The notes beneath the pieces are model-generated. The model was not told where the DNA came from. It was given only the letters and a program-made list of their open reading frames with translations, and searched no databases. Below are positions 48,444-60,900 of a stretch of 64,000 nt of DNA, piece after piece (the first letter of the stretch is position 1; the number at the start of each line of letters is the position of its first letter). The stretch covers positions 30,184,475-30,248,474 of the forward strand of contig JACBWW010000002.1 of assembly GCA_020086605.1 (NCBI GenBank), in the 5' to 3' direction. The DNA is from Lanius collurio. Taxonomy: Eukaryota > Chordata > Aves > Passeriformes > Laniidae. The translations under genes and the position numbers were made by a program.

Positions 48444-51400
48444 AACACTGCCTTAAGTGGAGCTGCACAGTCGAGGGATATTTAGGCTGTTTGTGAATGG
48501 TCTAAGGATATTCCAAGACATAAAGAGGCAAGCTCGCCACAAAATTAAGCAGTGGACAAGCTAATACAACACTAGAGTTTGGTACAGTGCTCCTAAACCC
48601 CAAAAAATGTTTTATCCAGATTCAGAATAGTTGAATAATTGTGACTTTATTTTCACAACAGTGAGTAACACTTCCTAAATCAACCAAGCCAGCAGGGTAC
48701 TTCTGAGAAATAAAACCCAAGCCATGAGTCTTGTACACAAAATAGTTCTGAAGTTTCACTTAAACAAGTTTGTGTTTATTAGTTTTCAATATATAAAATA
48801 AATAAAGGACTAATAGTGAAGACTTTCATTATGGGTTTTGTGGACAAGCAAATAGGAGTAATGGAAAAATAAGCTGGTTTTTCTGCTTGGCTTTTATTTA
48901 GTTAGGCTGTCTTTCCATTATAGAAGTCCTTTAACTGGTGTTTGGAGTTGTTTATTAGTGTGCCCAGCCAGCCATGTATTCAGTGCTTTAAAAACACAGT
49001 CTGAGACCTTGGTCTGCTTAGTTCCACTGTAGCAGTGTTCCTGGTTTTGAAAACACTTTACTGCCTCTCTTCACTTTGTGCATACAGGGATTCAAGATAA
49101 ATTCTGAAATGTATATTTATTCTTAAAGCTTTTTCTACTGTCTCCTGATAGTGCAGAAGCAACAGGAGGAAAAAAATTTCCACATTTTTGTAAGAATTGC
49201 CTAACCTGAAAGCAAGAGCAGAAAATCACATAACCTCTCAGAAGCTGTGGAGCTCACTGCTGAAATTTCTCCTAGTGTTGTTCTTGGGGTTGAATAGATG
49301 ACATGATACAGGTTTCTCATCAGACAGTGAAGTGACACTATGATGTGTTCAATTTTTTTATATCAAAAGATAAAGCCATCCTCTAGAGACATCATGAAAT
49401 GTTTCAGCTTGCAACTTTTTCTGTAAATCTCTTTTAGAAGGCTTGTACTGTCTACTGATTTAATAGCTGCTTTTATCTAGTATCTTCTGCACTCTAAACT
49501 TTTTTCAGATTTTGTTTTGGACGTCTTATAGGTCATATAGAATTAGTCACATGGTGGTATAGATCGCTTTATTAAACTTTGTGTATTGCTTTCCCCATTC
49601 TTGCCTGTCAAACAGTAACCATGCCTCAAAGTGCTTCAGTTACTGAGTTGCCCAGTTTTCTCTGCAGGTTTCTCAGCCTTGTTTTTATTTTGTTAAGTTT
49701 GTCTGTATTTGGACCAGTCTTACACCCCTCTCAGTGGCTGGTTTCTGGCTCATTGTTTGGAAGTTTCATCTGAAGCTGTAGGTGATCAAGCTTTCTATTT
49801 TTAGATGACTGAAGTCAAGTCAGCTCAAATTTAACTCTGTTTGTAGAATTTCACTATCAAAATGGACTGGCTTAGGTAAATTAGAAAGCCTCATCTGATA
49901 TTCCCCTCTGTGGGTGTGGTGATTCTGGTGACACAACAGACTGAACTTGGGGCAAAATAACCCATCAAAATGCAAGCACCTGGATGAGTTCTGTATTTCA
50001 GTGTATTTCACCACTTCTCAAATAGCTTTGAGACCACAAGGGAGGGAGCAATTATGCATGGGTTAGCATAGATGGGTACTGGAAGTTAATAAACTAATTT
50101 CAAACTAAGGATATATTATTACATTGCCTGACAATCAATTTAGGAGTAACTAGAGATGTCTAGATTTTGTCATGTGCATCCTAGAATAAAGGAATCCGTA
50201 CTAATGGCATGTTCTAACATATTTTTGACTGGGCAATTCCTAGAGATGCTTTCCAACCAAAGAAAATGGTAGTGAAAGCTGAAAGATAAAAATAAATTTG
50301 TTAATTCCATTCATTATTGCCAGGAGAAGTTCAGGAATATCATGGCAATGACACTGAGTTGCATTGCATTTAAAGTCTTGTCTGAAGTGGGAGCTATCCA
50401 GGACTTTTACTAAGAAAAGTAGCAAAAAAATTATCTAGAACACAAAATGCACAACAGTCTAGTAACTGATAGCAGAGGGAGACTTATTTTTGACCCTTGT
50501 TGGCAACTGATTTGCCTTGAGCAGGAGGACTTCATTTATAATTTATTTATTCTTTCAGATAAAAGCATTGTTAGTGTTCCTTCTTCTAAATCTGTCTAAA
50601 ACATTGGCTCTCATGATACCTCTAGTAAATATATGTCTGGCTACGAAGAAAAGAATTCTGTTCTTTAGCTAAAAGAAATGGAAAAGTTGTGGAAGATGTG
50701 TGGTTGCATTTAGTATGTTTTTTAGAAATACTTGACTCTGTCAGACAGTACTTGCTATGGTTTAGAGAGTTACTTCTAAAGGAAAATATATTGAAAATCA
50801 TATTTGAGATTGTCATACCAAAAGATAAAAGGTATTCTAAAGTTTTGCTGTTAGGAAGTTGACGGAGCTGCATGGAGGGGAGGGAGAAAGATCTAGGGTG
50901 TTGTCATACTATCTCCAGGTGTGGAACCATTCATTGATACTAAAATATATATGCCTCAGTGGGTAGAGGGTGTTATTTAAGAAATTTCCCACAAAGCTGC
51001 TGAAGCAAAGGTAACTACGTTACTTGATTTTTCAAATACTGAGAACACAACTGCTCTGAAAATTTTATCACTGCTTACTCTACAGATATATGAAACTAAA
51101 GCCAGAGTATCAAGTACTTTTCTTCTGCAATTGATACAGTTTCAAGGACTTATCATTGTTTGTTTCCTTCTCTCCCACCCACCGTTCTTTTGTGTAGTGT
51201 GGACTGGGAAGTAAGTGATGCTGACCAGAATAAAAAAAAAATGACAGCAAAAATATGTGGCTCTTTGGGGTGAGAGGAGGTGGTGTGTTTTTTCCCAGTG
51301 CAGCCTTCTGGTGTGGTTCATCACACTGGTGTAGGACAGTTGCCTGAGGAACATGCAGGAAAAGCTGCTTAAACTGCTGCAGCTGTTGGAAGAAATGTTT

Positions 51401-52947
51401 TCTAAACTTTGGTTGTTTATCTCTTCAAGATGAAATTTTTTAATGATGCAGTCATCTTGTTTTGGACACAGTTTGGTTGGAAAGTACTTAGGTTATTTTT
51501 GCATTGGACAGAATTTCGGACTTCTGGCTCATGCAAATAATAGGGTGGGATAGGTTTAGGAGTTTTTTTTCCTGTTTGAGAAATAAAATCATCCTCAACT
51601 AGAGACTGGATGAACTGTTAGAAAAATTACTTTTTAAAAGTGTAGGGAGTTCTATTTTTGCTAAGCACAAAACTTTTTGTTACTGCAGCAATACATGCTG
51701 TATTATTTTTTTCATTGTACATAAGAAGGAAGGATGTCAAGGCTTACCATTACCTGCATAATTCTAAAACCTAAGGAAATGCTGCCTAATTATCCTGTTA
51801 TAATATTTGGGGACTTGTAGACTTTGTTCTAGCTTTTGCTGTACAGACGGCTCAAAGAGAAGGTCTAGAGGAAGAGAGTAATGGATTTAAAGGGCACTTC
51901 AGGTTTGTGTTGGGAAATGTCAGATGCCAGAAAACAAACAGCCTGATATTTTCCTTATTTTTGTTATTGCAAGGGATTAATGCACTTGGAATTTCATTCC
52001 TCTGCAATGAGAAGCATGCTCTCAGTGCCACAGAAAGTTTCATAAAAATACTAATGAAGAGGATGATTGCCCTTTATACTAGATCTTAAAATAGTTTAGT
52101 TTGATGTTTTAGTCACCACAAAGACAGAATCCCACAGAAATGTTACAGAAGACTGAATTTGTGATTTCATTACAATATTTGAAGTCCTCTGTAATATCCC
52201 AGATACACTTCTCTGCAGTCTTGCCTTTAAATGTTCTCTTTTGTTTACAGCTCATCTTTTATGGTAGAACAGCAGCCCTGACTTGTTTCAGCAGCTGGTT
52301 ATTACTGCAGTATGAGTAGATAAAGAATTGGGATTTTTTTCTTACTTAACCAAATAGAAGGGGTTTGTGGTGTTTGGGGTTTTTTTAAATTTGTGTTTTG
52401 GGATTCTTTTAATCATTGTTTGTCGGTTTCTCTCTGTAGTTCCCAATGTCAGTAGTTGGTAAAATTCAATATGCTGGTTTGCTTTTCTTTCAGTAATTGC
52501 AATAGGTCTGAGAGTGGCTGAGGTTTGCTTTTTGAAATAGTCACAATGTGAGAGAGAGACTCTGATTTTCATTATAGCCATGTTCTGAAGTATGTGAAGA
52601 AATCATGATACGGTATCAGTGTTATTAACATGAAAATCTCCTTTTAACTTAAGCAATTTTGTGACATTCTGTCCAGGGAACTTAGAGATTTGTACAAAAG
52701 CATTTGCTTTGCAAAGCAGAGGTGATGGTTTCTGCACTGAAGCAACAAGGCTAAATAAAATGACTTGTGAAATTAAAGACTGCAATCTCCTTGAAGAAAT
52801 GCATCTTCTTGTTTTCCTTCCTCCAATCTTTCTAGGGCCTTAGATTGTCCAGTTTGCTGTGGGTCTCTTTGTTAAATGAGCTTTGCATCTCTCAGTTAAT
52901 TTTGTGCCAGTATCACTTTAGGCTGACGACTGTGGGTGTTTGTGTAT

Positions 52948-53000
52948 CCATTAAGCACACTGCCAGGACATGTCCACCACTTGCCACCGCTCCCATTAAG
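52948..53000. promoter_or_regulatory. Cluster of candidate factor sites (two CCATTAAG plus a p53-type half-site)
   Basis: CCATTAAG occurs at 52948-52955 and again at 52993-53000, a spacing of 45 bp. GGACATGTCC, a perfect p53-family half-site palindrome, lies between them at 52966-52975, and CCACTTGCC follows. CATTAAG-type cores are favoured by NK-class homeodomain proteins. The region around it (52.66-53.06 kb) is complex DNA without simple repeats. This is motif evidence only, with no proof of binding. Confidence 0.3.
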
Positions 53001-55598
53001 CGGCTGTCAGCAGGTTTGCAGAGCTGCTTTCTTGCTTTGCTTTAATTGCTGCAACTCAGTAGATGCAGTGAAAAGCACCTATAGAGAGAGAGCACAGTTT
53101 GCCTTGAAATTTCTAAAGGTAAATAGAAATGCCATGAGCAGTTAAGTCGTATTTCATGTATAGTCATATCAATAAGATTAACAGGAAAGAAGTGTCACTT
53201 CTTTTTAAATTTTATTTTTTCAACTAACCTTTCTCCTTGAGCTCCAACCTCCAAAAGGAAAATACTGCAAATCTAAACAAGCGTATGTCAGCAGATTCGT
53301 GAATGAGACTGTCTTGTTGAAGTTATATATAATCCCATGCTGAGATTTACAATTGGTTCTGAAATGAAAATCTGTTAGGATTAGATCAAGCATTATCCTG
53401 CCTCAGATAAGCAGTATGGGGAAGTTTAGTGCTTTGTATGAAAGTCAGTATGTAAATGGGTTATCAGTAAAAGGCTTTCCAAGAAATGTACTAAAATGCA
53501 GAAGGTGTGCTAGCTTAATTTCATGGGCTGCAGCTAGTTTCCTGCATACTAATGTGGTGTATTGTTTTAGACCAGGAAATTCTGATTGTAGTTCTTCTGA
53601 CAAAGAACCTTTTTTGGGGTGAAAATTCCTTTGTACTTCTTGAAGCAGTAAAAGCACTAGTAAATAATTAAGGAGTGAAGCAGTAATTCTGTATATCCGA
53701 GCTCTTATTAAAATATTACTTTGGAAATCTACTGCTGTGTGGGAGGCCAGTGCAAGACGTGGGAAAACTTAAATGTATTGGCTGGAGGTGTGAAGTTGAA
53801 TCTCAAGATTATCTCAGAGAAATTTATGTGAGACTACTATGCTTAACCCTATGCTCACAGACTTCAGACTTTAATTCATTTTAGTTTAACAGTGTTTGTA
53901 GTTGAATTTTGAGAACAAATCATTTTGTTGATGAGTTTACAAGCTAATTTGACATGACCAGCGTATGGAAAAAGCTGAAAGAAATTAGTGACTTGTGCAA
54001 CATCACCCAGAACAGCAGTGTTGGAGAGCTGAATAGCTCCCAAGTGCTTTGTTACAAATAAACATCCTCTATGCTGGATGGCGCAGTCTTCTAAAAATTA
54101 CTTAAAGTTCTTCATTCACCTTTCTGTGTCTTCTTACACTGTGCAGGACTGTGAATTTTTTACCTAGTGATGTTCTCTTCAGAATCTTTGGGCTTTATAC
54201 ATTTCGCTGAGTATCACTGAAGTGGTCTTTTGGAGTTGTTCAGGGCTGCTTTTCAGGCAGACAGTGGTTGATCACACCTCTCCTACCAGATGTGCTGGTG
54301 GTAAGCTGCCCACTCCCACTGGTCACAGCATATTGGTGAAATAAACACTTTTAGCAATGATCAAGATCTTCACTACTTTCTCTTACAGAAATTTGTGTTC
54401 TCTGTTTTATCCCTATGCTGTATTTCTTTTTAGCCAACATCTGTAGGCTCTGTTCGAATAGTTATATAAACCTACTCCTGATGTAGGAACAAAATCAACT
54501 TTATCAGCAGATATGTTCTATTCCTAGTAGTTTCTAGGCCACTTGAGGGTAGCCCTGTAAAATAATGGTCAACATCTGACTTAAATACTTAGAGTTCCTT
54601 TCTGCTCTTTAGTTATTCATTTTCCCAGTAGTCAGTGCATTATTGCTGATAAAATGTTGATGGTAATGAAAATGTGAAAAAAGAACCAACAGTCAAAAAC
54701 AATATACAAAAAAAATCCTTCTAGAAGTGCTTATGTTCAGCTTTCCTGTTTTGTGCTTCAGATTTTCTTGTAAACCATAAACTTTTTTGTGGTTTATTTC
54801 TGACTCTCAAAATCTTTGGAGTGCCTACTGCTCCATCCTACCCAGCATTAGTTAAAATTAAATCAGCTCTAAGGCATGTCTGTATAACATTTTATGCAGG
54901 ATTCTTTACCATGTGTCACTGTATGTTTTGATCATTTTCTGACAGTGCTGAAGAAGTATGATATTTTCATGCTGACAATTCCCTTGTTCTTTTGCCAGGG
55001 GTAAAATCTTGTGCAGGCTATGTAAGTGTTTTTTTGTTTGAAAGCTTTTGGGGAAGGGATGGGACTGGACAGGTAGAAGTGTGTATAAGTATATTGCATG
55101 TTAGGAAGATAGATTAAAAACATACTTTGCATATGTAGAGAAATGAATTGAGCTTTTTGTGGTTCATGTCTTGAGGGAGCTCATTGCAGGTTTTTAGGAA
55201 CAGTTTGCCTCCTCCATTTCACCTGTTTGATTTTTATAGTAAAAAAAAAGTATTCTGTTACTCCAGAGACCTGTCAGCCACTATGTCAGTGCCATCTGTA
55301 GCAGAATATCTTTAAACCTGGTCATTTTGAATATGATCCCAACACTTTTGGTAGCCATATGAAAAGTAAAGATCTGTTTAATCCCACATCCTCTGGGTTT
55401 TGAGCAGATGTGCCTATTTGCATCCACAGCTGTGTTTCATTGTACACTTAGAAAACATACTCAAAATCAAAATCAGGATTATCTGCCCCTGAGATGGGAA
55501 AAATTCCTGTAGCCGGGAGAAAATAACAGCTGTAACTATTGTTTCTCATTGATGGAGTCCGCTGGAGGTGAAAGCAGGGCTCTTTTTAGTGCAGTCAA

Positions 55599-55657
55599 AT
55601 TTCTCATTAGGAATGAAAAAAAATCGCAATTTCTCATTAGGAATGAAAAAAATCGCA
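55599..55657. repeat. Imperfect 30/29-bp tandem duplication
   Basis: The unit ATTTCTCATTAGGAATG plus an A-run and ATCGCA occurs at 55599-55628 and again at 55629-55657. The copies differ by one A in the homopolymer. This near-identity shows a recent duplication. The CpG in each copy (TCGCA) is intact. Confidence 0.92.
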
Positions 55658-57945
55658 ATTTCAAAAGTGACTTTTGGTTTTCTTTACATGGAAGATGAGA
55701 GAAGGCTGCTTTGTGAGGACTGTTAGGCATGTAGTCATCTAGGGTCTCATGTTTTTTATTTACTTATAATATGGTGATACATAGATATCGATATGTGCAG
55801 CCACTGAAGATATGGGATAAGTTCGGAATTTCCTACAAATTACTTTACTAAACAAAATTATTTAATTTTTCTGATTAATAAAATGTGTATTTATGATGAA
55901 TCAATAGCATTTATATATCTGAGATAAAAATTCAGGTCAGAGTATCGTGTAAGCAAAAATAGTGATCCTTGCACTAAATAATAAACTATCTCAACAAGCA
56001 GGGAAAAATAGTTTTAGTATTTTCCTTTATTCGATACTTTTACTGTGACCCTGAAAACAGAGGCCTGATATATATTTGGGTCTACGTGGAGATTACATTT
56101 TAAGTTCAGAATTTCATTGGGGCGTGAAGGAAATTTTGAGTTGTGGAAGATTTGAATCAGAGAAAATGACTTTAACACTTAACACAGAAGTAGCAAACCA
56201 TAAAATCACAAGTATGTAATCAATGATCTTTGAGACTCTAGCACTGGGAAGCCAACTACTTCACATGTACAAGGATTTGTTCCATATTGAATAGGTACTA
56301 ATTCAAGTTAAGCCTTTCTTTGCTTAGATACTTGTAACTGAAATCTGATGAATGTTTAACTGATGTTTGACACAGATCCATTTATTTACTGCTTATAACT
56401 TGGAAATTGGTGGTCAAACCTTAAGGTATTGACATCAAATGTCAGACACGTTCAGTAACTTGTTTGCACTGAGAATTTTGCAAGTAGAATCAAAATCCTT
56501 GTGTGTTTTTCAAAGTGCTTTTCTTCCCCTTTCCTCCTTTTTCATCAGAAAATAACTCAGCAAGTGCTGTGAACATGTTATGGCTGTGTTAAATGTAAAT
56601 GTCAGGAGATGTTCTGAAGAGTTACGTTGCTCTTAAATTCCCAGAATCTGCAGGTGAAGAGTGTAAGTCATGAAACAGTGAATGGCAACTGGGAAATTAC
56701 TTCATTCTTTTGAATCTGGTACAGTAAAGAGAACAGAAATAAAATGCAGTTTGGAGGTTTGTTTTTCCTCAACATCCTAAAGTTCCATTGCAGAGTTCTT
56801 TGCCACCCAATCTCCTAAAGCATACTTTTAGTATATAAAACACTTTGAAAGTATATATTTTTTAATCCTTTTAATCAAGTATATAAAATATCAAAGAACA
56901 TACAAAGGATTAAAATCCTGGTGGAATTATGTAACTTACTCAATTTATATAATAATGGGTGAAGTCACAGAAAATCAGTATGAAGTTTGAAGAAGAAAAT
57001 TTTTCACAGCTTTCTGCCTTTGTAATATTTATACAAAAGACTGCTGTTAGTGGAGACTATACAATCAATAATAGATGCTGAAGGGGAAGGTTTCTTAATC
57101 AGTAAAAGGTAAGATGTCATTAAGTCAGCAAAAATAATTAAAGTAGTAGAAGATTCTGAAGCCAAGTTGCCTCTCTTGCACTTCTTCATTGCTCTTACTT
57201 TCACTTCTGAGAAAATTCCAAGTTTTGCATTTGAGTACGGATTTGTATTTTAAAAAGGATAGAGTAGCATCTCTTGTAATTCTAGCTCATGTATTCACTA
57301 AGAATATGGTTTGACAGTATACTGTGTATCAGAGTCTCTGATAATAACTGCCTGTCATGGTACTTGATTAAAATAACTTGATGTTTTTTGGTTTTCGGGA
57401 TTTTTTTTGTCATTTTCTTTGTCTTGTCTCTTTACAACATGTTGATTAGAAGAAGCAATGTTATGCTGGCTAGAGAACACGGTAATTGTTACCTTCTTGC
57501 TCAGTAAAGCCCTTATTAGTGTGAATGAGCATGAAAAATAGATACTAAAATACAGTTGATAAAGGTAATACTGTGCCACAAGAGAAAAGCTTTCCTCATT
57601 GTGACCAAATTCTGGCATATTTAAAGTATTAAGAGGATTAAATGGGTGAATTAAACAGTTGTGCTCTCACACACGATTTGCATTTGAAAAGAGGGACTGT
57701 GTGGTAGAGTTTAGAGGAGGAAATGGGTCCCAGCCTGCTCAAAGTCTCTGCAGGGACAACAGAAATGATAATGGACCTACTGGGTTTCCTTGCAAAAGCT
57801 TTTCTTACCAAATCGTTTTTAGAAGAGCAGCAGAAATGCATAAACATCATTAGATTTAAGATAGATTTATTTTAGATGTATTTTGTTACAAAGTGAACTA
57901 AACAAGCTAAATTACTTTTAAAAATAATTTAGTGAGTGCTTGGGT

Positions 57946-57961
57946 TATATATATATATATA
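57946..57961. repeat. (TA)8 microsatellite
   Basis: Eight TA units lie in an AT-rich stretch. Length polymorphism is likely. Confidence 0.9.
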
Positions 57962-60900
57962 ATTTCTCTAATAATTTTGAATCTTTATTACCCTAGGACT
58001 ATTGAGTACTTTCTTAAAGTTGACAAATAATTATTTTTTTAAAAAGCAGTATGTAAATTGCATGCTGCTATTGCAATATCTCTTTTTGATTTTTATTTTC
58101 TGATAAAATTACTTTCAGGTGCATGATACCTAAAGAGCATCTTTTCTCTCACAACATAACTAATCACTGTCTGTTTATTCTCTTTTCTCTCATATTTAGT
58201 TGATGAATAGAATCTCAAATAAATATATTTTGGTTGCACTTACTGTTTTAGTTGGATAAAATATGTGGAGTTATTATCATCTTGGCTGCTTTTTCATTTG
58301 CATCTACAGATTTCTAATCACTTCATAATTCAATTGTTCATCTGTCTGGTGTGTTTTTAAACAAACCTCATAGGTTACTGTTATATACTCTTGACATTTT
58401 CAAAAAACAGAAACTGTTCTTGATTGGATACATACATACTCTAGTGTTCTTTACTTTTCTGATGCAAGTTCTCATTCTTTAGCTTAGATAGTATTTCCAG
58501 AAGTATGTTGTTTGCAGCTGAATACAGACTAGATGTTGGCTTTTGCCTAAACAAGTCATGTAACCTCTTGTTTAAAACTTTCAGAAATTCATAGTTGTGG
58601 ACTTCCCACATCTGACTCCTTCTGGAAAACTGAGCAAGTGTAGGTCCCAAGGAACTTCTAGGCATCAATGATAGATCCATGGCATAACACACTACAGAGA
58701 GTTTGTCTCCTCTCCTTGTGAAAAATGGTAAAACTTCATAAGCAAGACAAAAGTCTGCAGAGTAGTTTTAACTTGGCACTTCTGGATCACTTTCATTTGA
58801 ACTTCAATTAGACAGTAATTTTGTATTAACGTAAAAAGGCTGTGCTACCAACCACTATTTTTAAGAGCAGATGTCTTTGAAGATATTTTAGTACTAATCA
58901 GGCATCCAGGTGGAAAGCTACAGCTTTCTGTTCTTCACCACATGAGATTTGATGAAAGCCTTTCGTTCTGCTGTCATTGAACAGGTAAGGAAAAGAATAG
59001 AAACTCTCCTTTCTCAGCATTGGAATAGAAGGGAGAGATTGTTTTTCTCTAAAGATATGAAAATGAGTTGAGAACAGCAGAAGGATAGCTCTGTACCTTT
59101 ACTGAACTTTCAGGTCTTCTTAAACGTGATACTTCTGGCATGCTCTGCTTTGGCAGGATTGAGCTGCACTGGGACTGCTTTGCATTTGCCTGGTGTTAGT
59201 GTGTTTTGCTCACTCAGCAGGTTAAGAATAAAGTTGCTCTAACTTGCTTCTAGCTATGTTGGTTTTTTTTCCTTGTGCTTGATAACAGAAGTAAGAGAAT
59301 GACCTAAAGAAAAAGAAAGTAGAATTATGCTCACATGAGAAGACAATGCAAATGCAACCTCCAATAGTCTTAAATTCCCCTTTGTAAAATGTCTTTTAAG
59401 ATATCATTTGATTATTTTGTTATTTTGATATTATCAAAAAGGAGGGGAAAAAAAATGCAGGAAGTATCTTTCCATCAGTGTGACATCTGATACTGCTCCC
59501 TAAAGATAATTGTTGAAAAGAAGACATGTATCACTAAGATAAAATACCATTCACAGCACTGAAAAAAGCCTAGAAGGCAGCTAATGCAGAAAATCATAAA
59601 CACAAGTCATGAATTCAGAAGCTGATGACAATGTCATTCCTGGGCATGTGCAGTTCCCACTCTCCACTGGCCAGTGTCTGCCTCAGTGTTCAGCGTGAAT
59701 GAAACAGAAAGCTTGAGAATCCAGCATTGGAATAATTTGACAGACAAGCCTGTTCCTGGCTGTCTTTGTGATTGTAAGGCTTTTTGAAAAGTCTTTACTT
59801 TTCTACTATTTAATTTTGATGTAAAAACTAGTCTGAGCCATATCTTCAATGTGAGGGACTGCTGCAGATTTTCAGACTGATGCAGTTATTCTCATGGCAT
59901 TGCAAATCAGTACAACTTTGTAGTTTTCTTGTAAAGCAAGTTTAATGGGAAATACTGACTGTGTAAATCATCTTTAAATTGATATGGGAGCATAAGATTC
60001 ACATTTCTAAAACTACTTTCTTGAGGGAGTGCAGAGAAGGAAAGAGATTTCAGGTTTGATAAAGCAAGAATAAGAGAAAGTAACTTGAGAATCATACAGT
60101 GGTAATTTTTCTATACATTATAATGAGCTACTTCAGGGTTCTCTGGAAAAGGAGAGCAAAAGTCAGGGACAGAAAAGCTCTTGATGTCAGCTGTGGCATT
60201 ACTTCATTTAAAGTTATGCTAGTCGCTTTGCTGTTAGCAAAATAACAAGCTACTTAAATATTGTGTAATGTTTATATAAAGATGTTAGAAGTGCTGTTCT
60301 TTTCAGAAGGATTGGGTGATCTTTTCAAAAATAATTTTTAAAAACAGGTTTGTTTGTCTAGGAGGGTTAAGATCATTAAACAAGATAAAAGTGGCAAGCC
60401 TTACAATTTGAAAGCAAAATGGCTATTTTTAGAATTTTCATATTAATTAATCTGTGGCATTGAGTTCTTCACACAATATACAGTTAGGAGCTGTGTTATT
60501 TCTTTTCGATTGTTCTTTAAAGCCTCAGCTCCATTTTTCGCTACAACATTTCTTGCTCTTTTCAGACTGCTTCCTGTGAGCAATTCCTAAATAATTAAAT
60601 AATTTGAATAAAATAATGTTTGTACAGGGCCGGCCAAAGCTCTGACTAGTCAGCACCCTGTCATCAGTAGTGACCAAGGTCCCAGACTGAGCAAATAGGG
60701 CAAACTGTTCTCAGAATTTCTAAAAATACTTAATAAAGAAACCCTTCCTAAATTTGAAATGAATGTTGGCTTCCTGACTTTGTCATGCATCTCCAGCATG
60801 AAATTGGGCTAGTAGCTTAATTTTCCTCATATATAGGCTTTTCTCTATCTCTGAAGACAGTTGGATACCCTTAGAAAATGGTTATGAAAATATAGCTAAC

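Noticed and set aside
47914..48468. 184-codon minus-strand ORF
   Set aside because: It is created by the GC-rich LTR at about 48.13-48.44 kb read in antisense. It resembles no protein and extends into AT-rich flank by chance.
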